Source: DATLYF01 sp035575095
GTDB lineage: Bacteria; Pseudomonadota; Gammaproteobacteria; Competibacterales; Competibacteraceae
Assembly (NCBI GenBank): GCA_035575095.1
Contig: DATLYF010000154.1
Location: 1-36,791 of the forward strand
Length of the DNA stretch: 36,791 nucleotides
Reading direction: 5' to 3'
Shown here: positions 1-8,522 of the stretch, piece by piece
Numbering within the stretch: position 1 is the first letter of the stretch
Layout of the letters: every line of letters starts with the position of its first letter
Position numbers and translations under genes: made by a program
The notes under the pieces: generated by a model
Told to the model about the DNA's origin: nothing
The model's input: the letters and a program-made list of their open reading frames with translations, nothing else
Databases searched by the model: none

Positions 1-350
1 GCTTCCTGGGCGGCTTCCTGGCCCTGCCGCTGCTGGCCTGCATCTTCACCGCCGTGGGCATCCTCGGCGGCCATCTGGTGGCGGTGGGCCTGCTCGGCGT
101 GGACGGCGGCGCCTTCTGGTCGCAGATGCAGTCCTCGGTGCAACTGGTCGACGATGTCCTCGAGGGCGTGGTCATCAAGAGCTTGGGCTTCGCCCTGGTG
201 GTCAACGGCATCGCCCTGTTCGAGGGCTACGACACCCTGCCCACCTCCGAGGGGGTGAGCCGCGCCACCACTCGCACCGTGGTGCACAGTTCCTTGGCGG
301 TGCTGGGGCTGGACTTCATCCTGACTGCGTTGATGTTCGGAGAACTCTGA
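1..350 (+). CDS. mlaE: MlaE, phospholipid ABC transporter permease (3' part only)
   Basis: C-terminal part of the MlaE permease of the MlaFEDB inner-membrane complex, which moves phospholipids between the inner membrane and the MlaC carrier. The reading frame is open from base 3, so the gene begins before the window and about 115 residues are visible. They begin FLGGFLALPLLACIF, a hydrophobic stretch ending with the conserved LPLL segment typical of MlaE, followed by further membrane segments and the conserved GY(D/N)T..(S/T)EGVSRATTR..V loop near the end (around positions 225-280). The stop at 348-350 is 2 nt before mlaD, and mlaC and mlaB follow, which fixes the identity. The ATPase gene mlaF is expected just upstream, outside the window. 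Confidence 0.93.
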   Translation, partial: FLGGFLALPLLACIFTAVGILGGHLVAVGLLGVDGGAFWSQMQSSVQLVDDVLEGVVIKSLGFALVVNGIALFEGYDTLPTSEGVSRATTRTVVHSSLAVLGLDFILTALMFGEL

Positions 351-352
351 CC

Positions 353-820
353 ATGCCGGTGAGCAAGACGATGGAACTGGTGGTGGGCCTGTTCGTGGCC
401 TTGGGCCTGGCGGCGTTCCTGATGCTGGCGCTCAAGGTCAGCGATATCGCCGCCCTGGGCGATGGCAACGGCTACCGCATCAGCGCCCGCTTCGACAACA
501 TCGGCAGTCTCAAGGTACGGGCGCCGGTGACCCTGGCCGGGGTACGCATCGGCCGGGTGAGCCGGATCGACATCGACCGGCAGAACTACCAGGCAGTGGT
601 GGAGATGAGCATCGACCGCCGCTACGATCAGTTGCCGGCGGATACTGGCGCCAGCATTCTCACCTCCGGCCTGGTGGGGGAGCAGTACATCGGTCTGGAA
701 CCGGGCGGTGCCGAGGATTATCTAAGGGACGGCGATTCCATCAAGCTCACCCAATCGGCGCTGGTGCTGGAGCGCCTGATCGGACAGTTCCTGAGCAACC
801 TGTCGAACAACAAGCAATGA
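353..820 (+). CDS. mlaD: MlaD, MCE-domain periplasmic phospholipid-binding subunit
   Basis: 155 aa, the usual length for MlaD. Residues 7-28 form one N-terminal membrane anchor (ELVVGLFVALGLAAFLMLAL). A single MCE domain follows, from about residue 38 (YRISARFDNIGSLKVRAPVTLAGV) to about 117, including the IGRV and SGLVGEQYIGLEPGG signatures. The C-terminal helix with LIGQFLSNL fits the helices that line the pore of the MlaD hexamer. The protein sits on the MlaE permease in the periplasm and exchanges lipid with MlaC. It starts 2 nt after the mlaE stop, so translational coupling is likely. Confidence 0.96.
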   Translation: MPVSKTMELVVGLFVALGLAAFLMLALKVSDIAALGDGNGYRISARFDNIGSLKVRAPVTLAGVRIGRVSRIDIDRQNYQAVVEMSIDRRYDQLPADTGASILTSGLVGEQYIGLEPGGAEDYLRDGDSIKLTQSALVLERLIGQFLSNLSNNKQ

Positions 821-865
821 ACCGGACCGGCGCTCCGTGGCGTCGGCCCGGGGGAGTTCCCGAGC

Positions 866-1471
866 ATGAAGAAGCTGCTGACGGTTTTCCTGTTCCTGCT
901 GTTGCCGCTGCTGGGCGCCCAGGCCGCCCCGGTGGCGCCGATGGAGGTGGTCAAGACCACCTCCGAGCGCATGCTGGAGGCGCTGCGCCAGAACCGCGAG
1001 GCGCTGCAGAAGGACCCCGGCAAGATCTATCCCCTGGTGGAGAAGATCGTGCTGCCTCATTTCGATTTCGAGACCATGTCGCGCTGGGTGCTGGGCAAGC
1101 ACTGGCGTAGCGCCACCCCCGAGCAGCGCACCCGCTTCGTGGCCGAGTTCCGCAACCTGCTGGTGCGCACCTATGCCAAGGCGCTGCTGGAATACTCCGA
1201 CGAGGAGGTGCGCATTCCTGCCCAGCCGGGGCCGGCGGCCGACGCCAAGGAGGCCAGCGTGCGCACCGAGATCGTGCCGAACAGTGGCAAGGCCATCCCC
1301 ATCCAGTACAGCATGCTGCTCAAGGACGGCGACTGGAAGGTGTTCGACGTGGTCATCGACGGCGTCAGCATCGTCACCAACTACCGCAGCAGCATCGCCG
1401 AGCAGGTGAGCAAGGAAGGCATGGAGGCCACCATCGCCAGGCTCAGCCAGCGCAACAGCAGCGGCAGCTGA
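866..1471 (+). CDS. mlaC: MlaC, periplasmic phospholipid carrier
   Basis: 201 aa. A Sec signal peptide (MKKLLTVFLFLLLPLLGAQA, cleavage expected after AQA) precedes the MlaC/Ttg2D fold, which carries one phospholipid across the periplasm between the outer-membrane MlaA-porin complex and MlaFEDB. Family features seen are the FDFETMSRWVLGKHWRSATPEQRTRF segment around residues 66-92 and the C-terminal DWKVFDVVIDGVSIVTNYRSSI motif. The 45 nt after mlaD hold no gene. The stop overlaps the mlaB start by one base (TGATG). Confidence 0.95.
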   Translation: MKKLLTVFLFLLLPLLGAQAAPVAPMEVVKTTSERMLEALRQNREALQKDPGKIYPLVEKIVLPHFDFETMSRWVLGKHWRSATPEQRTRFVAEFRNLLVRTYAKALLEYSDEEVRIPAQPGPAADAKEASVRTEIVPNSGKAIPIQYSMLLKDGDWKVFDVVIDGVSIVTNYRSSIAEQVSKEGMEATIARLSQRNSSGS

Positions 1472-1764
1472 TGGGCGTACGACTGGAAACCCCGGAGCCG
1501 GCCACCCTGCTCGTGCACGGCGAGCTCGACGTGGCCTCGGTGCCGGAGGCGCTGCGCCGCGCCGAGGTCCTGTTCCGGGCAGGCTTGCCGGAGCGCGTCG
1601 ATCTCGCCGGCGTGACCCGTGCCGACAGCGCCGGCGTCGCCCTGCTGGTGGAGTGGCTGCGTCTGGCCAGGCAGCAGGGCCGTTCCCTGCGCTTCGTCCA
1701 TATTCCCGCGCAGATGCGCGCCCTCATCCAGGTATCCGATCTCGCGGATCTGTTGGGCGGCTGA
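1471..1764 (+). CDS. mlaB: MlaB, STAS-domain subunit of the Mla complex
   Basis: 97 aa, one STAS domain, a normal size for MlaB, the cytoplasmic subunit that binds and stabilises the MlaF ATPase. The protein shows the STAS pattern of an initial strand (LLVHGELDVASVPEAL) and the core loop VDLAGVTRADSAGVALLVEWL around residues 42-62, where a conserved Ser sits (DSAG). The start ATG shares its A with the last base of the mlaC stop, indicating coupled translation. It is the last gene of the mla unit visible here. Confidence 0.92.
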   Translation: MGVRLETPEPATLLVHGELDVASVPEALRRAEVLFRAGLPERVDLAGVTRADSAGVALLVEWLRLARQQGRSLRFVHIPAQMRALIQVSDLADLLGG

Positions 1765-1898
1765 CGGACCGCCCGCAGGGCCGTCGGCGTGTCGGTATAC
1801 CTGATCTACGGGGGCAGTTAATATAGCGTGCGGTATGCCCACCCAACGGTGTGGCTCTGGCACGACAATGCCTTATCACCCAGGATTCTCCTCAGACT
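1765..1898 (+). other. Intergenic mlaB-ibaG
   Basis: 134 nt between mlaB and ibaG. It has an AT-richer patch near 1818-1826 (ttaatatag) that could be a -10 element, but no convincing -35 was found. A GTG at 1851 is in frame with ibaG but adds residues unlike the family. No hairpin or RNA gene was seen. Confidence 0.3.
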
Positions 1899-2144
1899 AT
1901 GCAGGCAGAGCAGATCAAACAACTGATTGAAACCCACCTGCCCGGCGCCCAGGTCATGGTGCGCGGCGATGACGGTCGGCACTTCGAGGCCGTGGTGGTG
2001 AGCGAAGCCTTCGCCGGCAAAACGCTGATACAACAGCATCGCCTGGTCTATGCCGCTCTGGGCGGACGCATGGAGCGCGACGAGATCCATGCCCTGGCGC
2101 TGAAAACCTACACCCCCGACGCCTGGCGCGCGCAACAGGGCTGA
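1899..2144 (+). CDS. ibaG: BolA-family protein IbaG
   Basis: 81 aa from the ATG at 1899. A GTG at 1851 in the same frame would add 16 residues with no family match, so the shorter form was chosen. BolA fold: the N-terminal helix QAEQIKQLIETHLPGAQV, then GRHFEAVVVSEAFAGKTLIQQHRLVYAALGGRM with the BolA signature (FAGK..IQQHRLVY) and HALALKTYTPDAW at the end. BolA proteins pair with monothiol glutaredoxins and bind a shared Fe-S cluster; IbaG is the acid-stress-linked type usually found directly upstream of murA, as here (12 nt apart). Confidence 0.92.
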   Translation: MQAEQIKQLIETHLPGAQVMVRGDDGRHFEAVVVSEAFAGKTLIQQHRLVYAALGGRMERDEIHALALKTYTPDAWRAQQG

Positions 2145-2156
2145 GGGCGGGCGCAT

Positions 2157-3416
2157 ATGAGCAAGCTGATCATCACCGGCAACGGCCCCCTCAACGGCGA
2201 GCTGCGCGCCAGCGGCGCCAAGAATGCCGTACTGCCCATCCTCGCCGCCACCCTGCTGGCCGACGAGCCGGTCGTGGTGGGCAACGTGCCCCATCTGCAC
2301 GACGTCACCACCACCATGGAGCTGCTCGGGCGCATGGGCGTCAACCTGGTGGTGGACGAGCGCATGAACATCGAGGTCGATCCGCGCACCATCCGCGATT
2401 TTTGCGCGCCCTACGAGCTGGTGCGCACCATGCGCGCCTCTATCCTGGTGCTGGGGCCGCTGGTGGCGCGCTTCGGCCACGCCGAAGTATCGCTGCCCGG
2501 CGGCTGCGCCATCGGCTCGCGCCCGGTGGACCTGCACCTCAAGGGCCTGGCCGCCATGGGCGCCGAGATCAAGGTGGAGAACGGCTACATCCGGGCCCAG
2601 GCGACGCGCCTCAAGGGGGCGCGCATCGTCATGGACCTGGTCACCGTCACCGGCACCGAGAACCTGATGATGGCTGCGACCCTGGCCGAGGGCACCACCA
2701 TCATCGAGAATGCCGCTCGCGAGCCGGAGGTGGTGGATCTGGCCGAGTGCCTCAACGCCATGGGCGCGAAGATCGGCGGTATTGGCACCGATACCCTGAT
2801 CATCGAGGGCGTGGAGCGGCTGCACGGCTGCCGCTACCGGGTGCTGCCGGACCGCATCGAGACCGGCACCTATCTGGTGGCGGCGGCCATCACCGGCGGT
2901 CGGATCAAGGTCAAGGATGCCCGTCCCGAGCACCTGGAGGCGGTGCTGCTCAAGCTGGAGGAGGCCGGCGCCCGGATCAACACCGGTCCCGACTGGGTGG
3001 AGCTGGACATGGAGGGGCGCCGACCCCGCGCCGTGCACATCCGCACCGCGCCCTACCCGGCCTTTCCCACCGACATGCAGGCGCAGTTCGTAGCTCTCAA
3101 CGCAGTGGGCGAGGGCGTTGGCACCATCACCGAGACGGTATTCGAGAACCGCTTCATGCACGTCCACGAACTACGCCGCATGGGGGCGCAGATCCAGCTG
3201 GAGGGCAACACCGCCATCAGCACCGGTGTCGAGCGCCTCACCGGGGCGCCGATCATGGCCACCGATCTGCGCGCCTCGGCCAGCCTGATCCTGGCCGGGC
3301 TGGTGGCCGAGGGCGACACGGTGGTGGACCGGGTCTATCACATCGATCGCGGTTACGACTGCATCGAGGAGAAGCTGTCCACTCTCGGTGCGCGTATTCG
3401 CCGGGTGCCGGGTTGA
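2157..3416 (+). CDS. murA: UDP-N-acetylglucosamine 1-carboxyvinyltransferase MurA
   Basis: 419 aa, full length. MurA transfers enolpyruvate from PEP to UDP-GlcNAc, the first committed step of peptidoglycan synthesis in the cytosol. The catalytic loop VSLPGGCAIGSRPVDLHL carries Cys117, equivalent to the fosfomycin-target Cys115 of E. coli. Other family landmarks are the N-terminal GxLxGELRASGAKNAVLP, the middle TYLVAAAITGG and the late TDLRASASLILAGLVAEG. A GAGGGCGG stretch just upstream serves as ribosome binding site. The stop overlaps the hisG start by one base (TGATG). The ibaG-murA-hisG order is common in gammaproteobacteria. Confidence 0.97.
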   Translation: MSKLIITGNGPLNGELRASGAKNAVLPILAATLLADEPVVVGNVPHLHDVTTTMELLGRMGVNLVVDERMNIEVDPRTIRDFCAPYELVRTMRASILVLGPLVARFGHAEVSLPGGCAIGSRPVDLHLKGLAAMGAEIKVENGYIRAQATRLKGARIVMDLVTVTGTENLMMAATLAEGTTIIENAAREPEVVDLAECLNAMGAKIGGIGTDTLIIEGVERLHGCRYRVLPDRIETGTYLVAAAITGGRIKVKDARPEHLEAVLLKLEEAGARINTGPDWVELDMEGRRPRAVHIRTAPYPAFPTDMQAQFVALNAVGEGVGTITETVFENRFMHVHELRRMGAQIQLEGNTAISTGVERLTGAPIMATDLRASASLILAGLVAEGDTVVDRVYHIDRGYDCIEEKLSTLGARIRRVPG

Positions 3417-4057
3417 TGAAGCCGACGCTGACCATCGCCTTGTCCAAGGGGCGCATCTTCAGGGAGACGGTGCCGCTGCTGGCAGCCGCCGGCATTCATC
3501 CGGCCGAGGACCCGGAGAAGAGCCGCAAGCTGATCCTGGACACCAACCGTGCCGAGGTCAAGCTGGTCATCCTGCGCGCTACCGACGTGCCTACCTACGT
3601 CCAGTATGGCGCCGCCGACCTCGGCGTGGCTGGCAAGGACGTGCTCATGGAGCACGGCGGCGAAGGCCTGTACGAGCCCCTGGACCTGAACATCGCCCGC
3701 TGCCGACTGATGGTGGCCGGCCGGCCTGATCACATCCCGCGCGGGCGGCTCAAAGTGGCCACCAAGTATGTCAACACGGCCCGCCGCTGGTACGCCGACA
3801 AGGGCGTGCAGGTGGAGGTGATCAAGCTCTATGGCTCCATGGAGCTGGCGCCGCTGGTGGGGCTGGCGGACCGCATCGTCGACGTGGTGGACACCGGCAA
3901 TACCCTGCGCGCCAACGGCCTGGAGCCACTGGAGCACATCGCCGACATCAGCTCGCGGCTGATCGTCAACAAGGCGGCGATGAAGATGAAGCATGCTCCC
4001 ATCAAACAACTGATCGATACCCTGGCAGCGGCCGTGAGCGACCGCAGCAAGGCCTGA
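3416..4057 (+). CDS. hisG: ATP phosphoribosyltransferase, short form HisG
   Basis: 213 aa from the ATG overlapping the murA stop. HisG condenses ATP with PRPP in the first step of histidine synthesis. Visible landmarks are the start TLTIALSKGRIF, the LGVAGKDVL segment, and the PRPP-binding stretch around ADRIVDVVDTGNTLRANGL at about residues 155-173. This is the short HisG form: it lacks the roughly 80-residue regulatory domain of E. coli HisG, and such enzymes work as a complex with the HisZ regulatory subunit. No hisZ is present in the window. hisD follows 17 nt downstream after a GGGGGGAG ribosome binding site. Confidence 0.96.
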   Translation: MKPTLTIALSKGRIFRETVPLLAAAGIHPAEDPEKSRKLILDTNRAEVKLVILRATDVPTYVQYGAADLGVAGKDVLMEHGGEGLYEPLDLNIARCRLMVAGRPDHIPRGRLKVATKYVNTARRWYADKGVQVEVIKLYGSMELAPLVGLADRIVDVVDTGNTLRANGLEPLEHIADISSRLIVNKAAMKMKHAPIKQLIDTLAAAVSDRSKA

Positions 4058-4074
4058 ACGGGGGGGAGCCCGAA

Positions 4075-5376
4075 ATGCCGAACATGCAACGCCTGAGCGC
4101 CGCGGACGCCGATTTCTGGGCGCGTCTGGAAGCCCTCACCGCCTGGGAAGGAGTGTCGGAGCACAGCGTGGCCGACGCCGTGCGCGCGATCGTCGAGCGC
4201 GTGCGCCGCGAGGGGGATGCCGCGCTCGTCGAATACACGCGCCGCTTCGACCGCCTGGAGGTGACGGAGGCCGCTGCGCTGGAGATTCCCCTCGCCCGGC
4301 TCACACAGGCGCTGGCTGCCATTCCTGCCGCCCAGCGTCAGGCGCTGGAGACTGCCGCCGCGCGCATCCGCGCCTATGCCGAGCGACAGAGGCTGGAGTC
4401 CTGGCGCTACACCGAGGCCGACGGCACGGTGCTGGGCCAACAGGTGACGCCGCTCGATGCCGTGGGTCTGTACGTGCCGGGCGGCAAGGCGGCCTATCCC
4501 TCCTCGGTGCTGATGAACGCCATCCCAGCCAAGGTGGCCGGCGTGGGACAGCTCATCATGGTGGTGCCCACCCCCGGCGGTGCGGTCAACGAGCTGGTGC
4601 TGGCCGCCGCCGCCGTGGCCGGGGTAGACCGGGTGTTCGCCGTTGGCGGGGCGCAGGCGGTGGCGGCCCTGGCCTACGGCACCGAGACCATTCCGCGCGT
4701 GGACAAGATCGTCGGCCCGGGCAACATCTTCGTCGCCACGGCCAAGCGCATGGTGTTCGGCCAGGTAGGCATCGACATGATCGCCGGCCCCTCGGAGATC
4801 GTGGTGGTGTGCGATGGCGCCACCGATCCGGAGTGGATCGCTATGGACCTGTTCTCCCAGGCCGAGCACGACGAGGATGCCCAAGCCATCCTCATCAGCC
4901 CCGACGCCAGCTTTCTCGATGAGGTGGCGCAGGCCGCGGCGCGCCTGCTGCCGACACTGGAGCGACAGGACATCATCCGCGCCTCGCTGACCCGACGCGG
5001 TGCCCTGATTCGCGTGCACGACCTGGAGGAGGCGGCGCAGGTGGTCAACTTCATCGCCCCCGAGCATCTGGAGTTGTCGGTGGCCGAGCCCGAGCGGCTG
5101 CTGCCGCTGATCCGCCACGCTGGCGCCATCTTCATGGGCCGCCATACCGCCGAGGCGCTGGGCGACTACTGTGCCGGCCCCAATCATGTGCTACCCACCT
5201 CGCGCACCGCCCGCTTTTCCTCGCCGCTCGGGGTGTACGACTTCCAGAAGCGCTCCAGCCTGATCTTCTGCTCGGCGGCCGGCTCCGCTAGCCTAGGACG
5301 CACCGCCTCGGTGCTGGCCCGCGGCGAGGGGCTGACCGCCCATGCCCGCTCTGCCGAGTACAGGGTCAAGGAGTGA
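4075..5376 (+). CDS. hisD: Histidinol dehydrogenase HisD
   Basis: 433 aa, a normal length. It oxidises L-histidinol to L-histidine in two NAD-dependent steps, the last step of the pathway, using a zinc ion. Seen in order: VPGGKAAYPSSVLMNAIPAKVAGV around residues 137-160, the GPGNIFVATAKRMVFG segment, IDMIAGPSEIVVV, the DLFSQAEHDEDAQAIL block with Zn-ligand Gln/His, and APEHLEL, which carries the catalytic Glu-His pair. The start is ATG 4075; an ATG three codons on is also possible. The stop overlaps the hisC GTG start by 4 nt (GTGA). Confidence 0.97.
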   Translation: MPNMQRLSAADADFWARLEALTAWEGVSEHSVADAVRAIVERVRREGDAALVEYTRRFDRLEVTEAAALEIPLARLTQALAAIPAAQRQALETAAARIRAYAERQRLESWRYTEADGTVLGQQVTPLDAVGLYVPGGKAAYPSSVLMNAIPAKVAGVGQLIMVVPTPGGAVNELVLAAAAVAGVDRVFAVGGAQAVAALAYGTETIPRVDKIVGPGNIFVATAKRMVFGQVGIDMIAGPSEIVVVCDGATDPEWIAMDLFSQAEHDEDAQAILISPDASFLDEVAQAAARLLPTLERQDIIRASLTRRGALIRVHDLEEAAQVVNFIAPEHLELSVAEPERLLPLIRHAGAIFMGRHTAEALGDYCAGPNHVLPTSRTARFSSPLGVYDFQKRSSLIFCSAAGSASLGRTASVLARGEGLTAHARSAEYRVKE

Positions 5377-6449
5377 CGGCCGTGGAGAGCAAGTACTGGA
5401 GTCCCTTGGTGCACCGGCTGGTGCCCTATGTGCCGGGCGAGCAGCCCAAGCTCGACAATCTGGTCAAGCTCAACACCAACGAGAATCCGTATGGGCCGTC
5501 CCCGAAAGTGCTCGAGGCGATCCGGCAGGAGCTGTCCGAGGCGCTGCGCCTGTATCCGGATCCGCAGGCCGAGCGCCTCAAGCAGGCCATCGCCGACTAT
5601 TACGGCGTGACGCCAGCTCAAGTGTTCGTCGGCAACGGCTCCGACGAGGTGCTGGCCCATGTCTTCCACGGCCTGCTCCAGCACTCGGCCCCGATCCTGT
5701 TCCCCGACGTCACCTATAGCTTTTATCCGGTCTATTGCCGCTTGTACGGGGTCGACTACACGCCGATGCCGCTGGCCGAGGACTTTACCCTGCGGGTAGC
5801 GGATTACGTCCGCCCCAATGGCGGCATCATCTTTCCCAACCCGAACGCGCCCACCGGTTGCCTGCTGCCGCTGGCCGACATCGAATGGCTGTTGGCCCGC
5901 AACAGCGAATCGGTAGTGGTGATCGATGAGGCTTATGTGGATTTCGGCGGCGAGAGTGCAATTACCCTGGTCGCCCGCTATCCCAACCTGCTGGTGACAC
6001 AGACCCTATCGAAATCACGCTCGCTGGCGGGGCTGCGCGTCGGTCTGGCGGTCGGCCATCCCGAGCTGATCGAGGCGCTGGAGCGCATCAAGAACAGCTT
6101 CAACTCTTACCCGCTGGATCGCCTAGCCATCGCCGGTGCGGTGGCGGCGTTCGCCGACCGGGATTATTTCGAGCAGACCCGCCGGGCGGTGATCGACAGC
6201 CGCACGCGCTTGGTGGCCGGGCTGCAAGCGCTGGGTTTCGAGGTGCTGCCGTCGGCTGCCAATTTCGTATTCGCCCGATATCCCGGGCACGATGCCGCCG
6301 CGCTGGCCGCGGCGCTGCGCGAACGGCGCATCATCGTGCGGCATTTCCGGCAACCGCGTATCGAGCAGTTCCTGCGTATCAGTGTGGGCACGCCCGAACA
6401 GAACCAGACCCTGTTGCAGGCCTTGCGGCAGTGCCTCGCGACCGCGTGA
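5373..6449 (+). CDS. hisC: Histidinol-phosphate aminotransferase HisC
   Basis: 358 aa with a GTG start that overlaps the hisD stop; a second in-frame GTG lies at 5382. It is a class II PLP aminotransferase converting imidazole-acetol phosphate to histidinol phosphate. The PLP lysine is Lys214 in TQTLSKSRSLAGLRVG. The NENPYGPSP substrate-loop motif is near residue 34, the FPNPNAPTG motif near 156 and the VIDEAYVDF strand near 185. The C-terminal LRISVGTPEQNQ is typical. It ends the his block; the remaining pathway genes must lie elsewhere. Confidence 0.96.
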   Translation: MTAVESKYWSPLVHRLVPYVPGEQPKLDNLVKLNTNENPYGPSPKVLEAIRQELSEALRLYPDPQAERLKQAIADYYGVTPAQVFVGNGSDEVLAHVFHGLLQHSAPILFPDVTYSFYPVYCRLYGVDYTPMPLAEDFTLRVADYVRPNGGIIFPNPNAPTGCLLPLADIEWLLARNSESVVVIDEAYVDFGGESAITLVARYPNLLVTQTLSKSRSLAGLRVGLAVGHPELIEALERIKNSFNSYPLDRLAIAGAVAAFADRDYFEQTRRAVIDSRTRLVAGLQALGFEVLPSAANFVFARYPGHDAAALAAALRERRIIVRHFRQPRIEQFLRISVGTPEQNQTLLQALRQCLATA

Positions 6450-6605
6450 GGCCAGCCGGCGTCGGCTTGACCCACCGAAAAGATTTATACGAGAATTTCG
6501 CGATTTTTATCGCATCCGATAGCAATGGTACCAAGCCCGCGCTCGGGACGGTCGGGGGCATGCGGCCCATTACAAGAATGAGTTGTATTCGCGCAGGAGA
6601 TCGCT
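6450..6605 (+). other. Intergenic hisC-petA, probable petABC control region
   Basis: 156 nt, markedly more AT-rich than its surroundings between 6476 and 6530. It contains TTGACC at 6467-6472 and TTATAC at 6485-6490, but their 12 nt spacing is too short for a normal sigma70 pair, so no promoter is called. A small perfect inverted repeat GCGAT-tttt-ATCGC lies at 6500-6513. The petA ribosome binding site is GCAGGAGA just before 6606. Confidence 0.4.
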
Positions 6606-7202
6606 ATGAGTACGGCAGATGGCGTTGACCTCAAGAGACGCCGCATTCTCACCCTCTCGGCCACCGCGCTGAGCGGCCTGGGGGCGGCCTTCGTCGCAGT
6701 ACCCTTCCTGAAATCCTGGAGCCCCAGCGAGCGCGCCCAGGCTGCCGGTGCTCCGGTCGAGGTGGACATCAGCAAACTCGAACCGGGGCAGATGCTCACC
6801 ATCGAGTGGCGTGGCCGGCCGGTGTGGGTGGTGCGGCGTACCCCGAAGATGCTGGAGGCGCTGCCGACCCTGGACGATCAGCTGCGCGATCCCAAGTCCG
6901 AGGAGCCGCAGCAGCCGGCCTATGCGCAGAACGAATTCCGCTCGATCAAGCCCGAGTACGCGGTGCTGCTCGGGGTCTGCACCCATCTCGGCTGCTCGCC
7001 TACCTACCGCCCCGAGATGGCGCCGGCCGATCTGGGACCGGGTTGGAAGGGCGGCTTCTTCTGCCCTTGCCACGGTTCCCGCTTCGACCTGGCCGGGCGC
7101 GTGTTCAAGGGGGTGCCGGCGCCGACCAACCTGGAGGTGCCGCCCTACAAGTATCTGAGCGATACGCGCATCCTGATCGGCGCTGACCCGGAGGCTGCAT
7201 AA
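6606..7202 (+). CDS. petA: Ubiquinol-cytochrome c reductase, Rieske iron-sulfur subunit
   Basis: 198 aa. An N-terminal twin-arginine-type segment (KRRRILTLSATALSGLG) also forms the membrane anchor. The 2Fe-2S Rieske motifs are CTHLGC (Cys125, His127, Cys130) and CPCHGSRFD (Cys153, Cys155, His156). Two Cys and two His bind the cluster, and the other two Cys form the family disulfide. The protein takes an electron from ubiquinol at the Qo site of complex III and passes it to cytochrome c1. It is preceded by a strong AGGAG ribosome binding site, and the stop overlaps the petB start by one base. Confidence 0.97.
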   Translation: MSTADGVDLKRRRILTLSATALSGLGAAFVAVPFLKSWSPSERAQAAGAPVEVDISKLEPGQMLTIEWRGRPVWVVRRTPKMLEALPTLDDQLRDPKSEEPQQPAYAQNEFRSIKPEYAVLLGVCTHLGCSPTYRPEMAPADLGPGWKGGFFCPCHGSRFDLAGRVFKGVPAPTNLEVPPYKYLSDTRILIGADPEAA

Positions 7203-8494
7203 TGGCGAACACACAAGGCACGACCGGCCTGCGCGGCTGGATCGACGAGCGCTTTCCGCTCACCGAATTGTGGCGCGAGCACGTGGGTGAGTATTTCGCC
7301 CCGCCCAACTTCAACTTCTTCTACATCTTTGGCGTTCTTTCCCTGGTGGTGCTGGTCAACCAGATCCTCACCGGCATCTGGCTGACCATGAGCTACAAGC
7401 CTTCGGCCGCCGAAGCCTTCGCCTCGGTCGAATACATCATGCGCGATGTGGAGTGGGGCTGGCTGCTGCGCTATATGCATTCGACCGGCGCCTCGGCCTT
7501 CTTCATCGTGGTTTACCTGCACATGTTCCGCGGCCTGCTGTATGGCTCCTACAAGAAGCCGCGCGAGCTGGTGTGGATTTTCGGCATGCTGATTTTCCTG
7601 AGCCTGATGGCCGAGGCCTTCTTCGGCTATCTTCTGCCCTGGGGGCAGATGTCCTACTGGGGGGCGCAGGTGATCATTTCCCTGTTCGGCGCCATTCCCG
7701 GCATCGGGCCGGATCTCACCGTGTGGATCCGCGGCGACTATGTGGTTTCGGACGCCACCCTCAACCGCTTCTTCGCCCTGCACGTGATCGCGCTGCCGTT
7801 CGTTCTGGTAGGGCTGGTGGTCGCCCACATCATCGCCCTGCACCACGTCGGCTCCAACAATCCCGAGGGCGTGGAGATTAAGAAATACCTCAACGAGAAG
7901 GGCCAGCCCATCGACGGTATCCCCTTCCACCCCTATTACACCGTCAAAGACTTGTTCGGTGTAGCGGTGTTCCTGTTCTTCTTCGCGCTGGTGATCTTCT
8001 ACATGCCGGAAGGCGGCGGCTATTTCCTGGAACACCCCAACTTCGATCCGGCCGATCCGCTGAAGACGCCGCCGCACATCGCGCCGGTGTGGTACTTCAC
8101 CCCGTACTACGCCATCCTGCGCGCCATCCCCAACAAGCTGCTCGGCGTGCTGGCGATGGGTGCCTCGATCGCGTTGTTCTTCTTCCTGCCTTGGCTGGAC
8201 CGCTGCAAGGTCAAGTCGATCCGCTATCGCGGCCTGGCCTGGAAGGTGGCCCTGACGCTATTTGCCATCTCCTTCCTGGCCCTGGGCTATCTCGGTGCCC
8301 TGCCGCCGAGCCCGGCCCGCACCACCATGGCCCAGATCTTCGCGGTGATCTATTTCGGCTTCTTCCTGCTCATGCCCTTCTATACCAGGTTGGAGAAGAC
8401 CAAGCCGGTGCCGGAGCGCGTCAGCTATCGCACGGTCACGGTAGAGCACGCCGGCGAGGCGAAGAGTGCCGTCCCCTTCGGTCGCCACGGCTGA
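7202..8494 (+). CDS. petB: Ubiquinol-cytochrome c reductase, cytochrome b subunit
   Basis: 430 aa, full-length bacterial cytochrome b with about eight membrane helices. Haem-ligating histidine pairs lie in the helices containing LRYMHSTGASAFFIVVYLHMF and FFALHVIALPFVLVGLVVAH. The WGQMSYWGAQVI segment of the Qo cd1 helix is present. The Qo motif normally written PEWY reads PVWY here (Pro295-Val-Trp-Tyr298, in APVWYFTPYYAILRAIPNK). The protein forms both quinone sites of complex III in the inner membrane. It sits between petA (1 nt overlap) and petC. Confidence 0.97.
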   Translation: MANTQGTTGLRGWIDERFPLTELWREHVGEYFAPPNFNFFYIFGVLSLVVLVNQILTGIWLTMSYKPSAAEAFASVEYIMRDVEWGWLLRYMHSTGASAFFIVVYLHMFRGLLYGSYKKPRELVWIFGMLIFLSLMAEAFFGYLLPWGQMSYWGAQVIISLFGAIPGIGPDLTVWIRGDYVVSDATLNRFFALHVIALPFVLVGLVVAHIIALHHVGSNNPEGVEIKKYLNEKGQPIDGIPFHPYYTVKDLFGVAVFLFFFALVIFYMPEGGGYFLEHPNFDPADPLKTPPHIAPVWYFTPYYAILRAIPNKLLGVLAMGASIALFFFLPWLDRCKVKSIRYRGLAWKVALTLFAISFLALGYLGALPPSPARTTMAQIFAVIYFGFFLLMPFYTRLEKTKPVPERVSYRTVTVEHAGEAKSAVPFGRHG

Positions 8495-8522
8495 GCAGGC
8501 TGCAAGAATGGGTAAAACGATC

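Noticed and set aside
1818..3167. 449-codon open frame opposite murA
   Set aside because: Antisense frame without recognisable domains; murA on the other strand is certain.
2402..4057. A 551-codon frame starting inside murA and ending with hisG
   Set aside because: The first part is an out-of-frame reading of murA rich in Arg, His and Gly. The hisG protein starts properly at 3416.
6467..6490. TTGACC and TTATAC as a promoter pair for petABC
   Set aside because: Spacing of 12 nt is too short for sigma70; only a general control-region note was kept.
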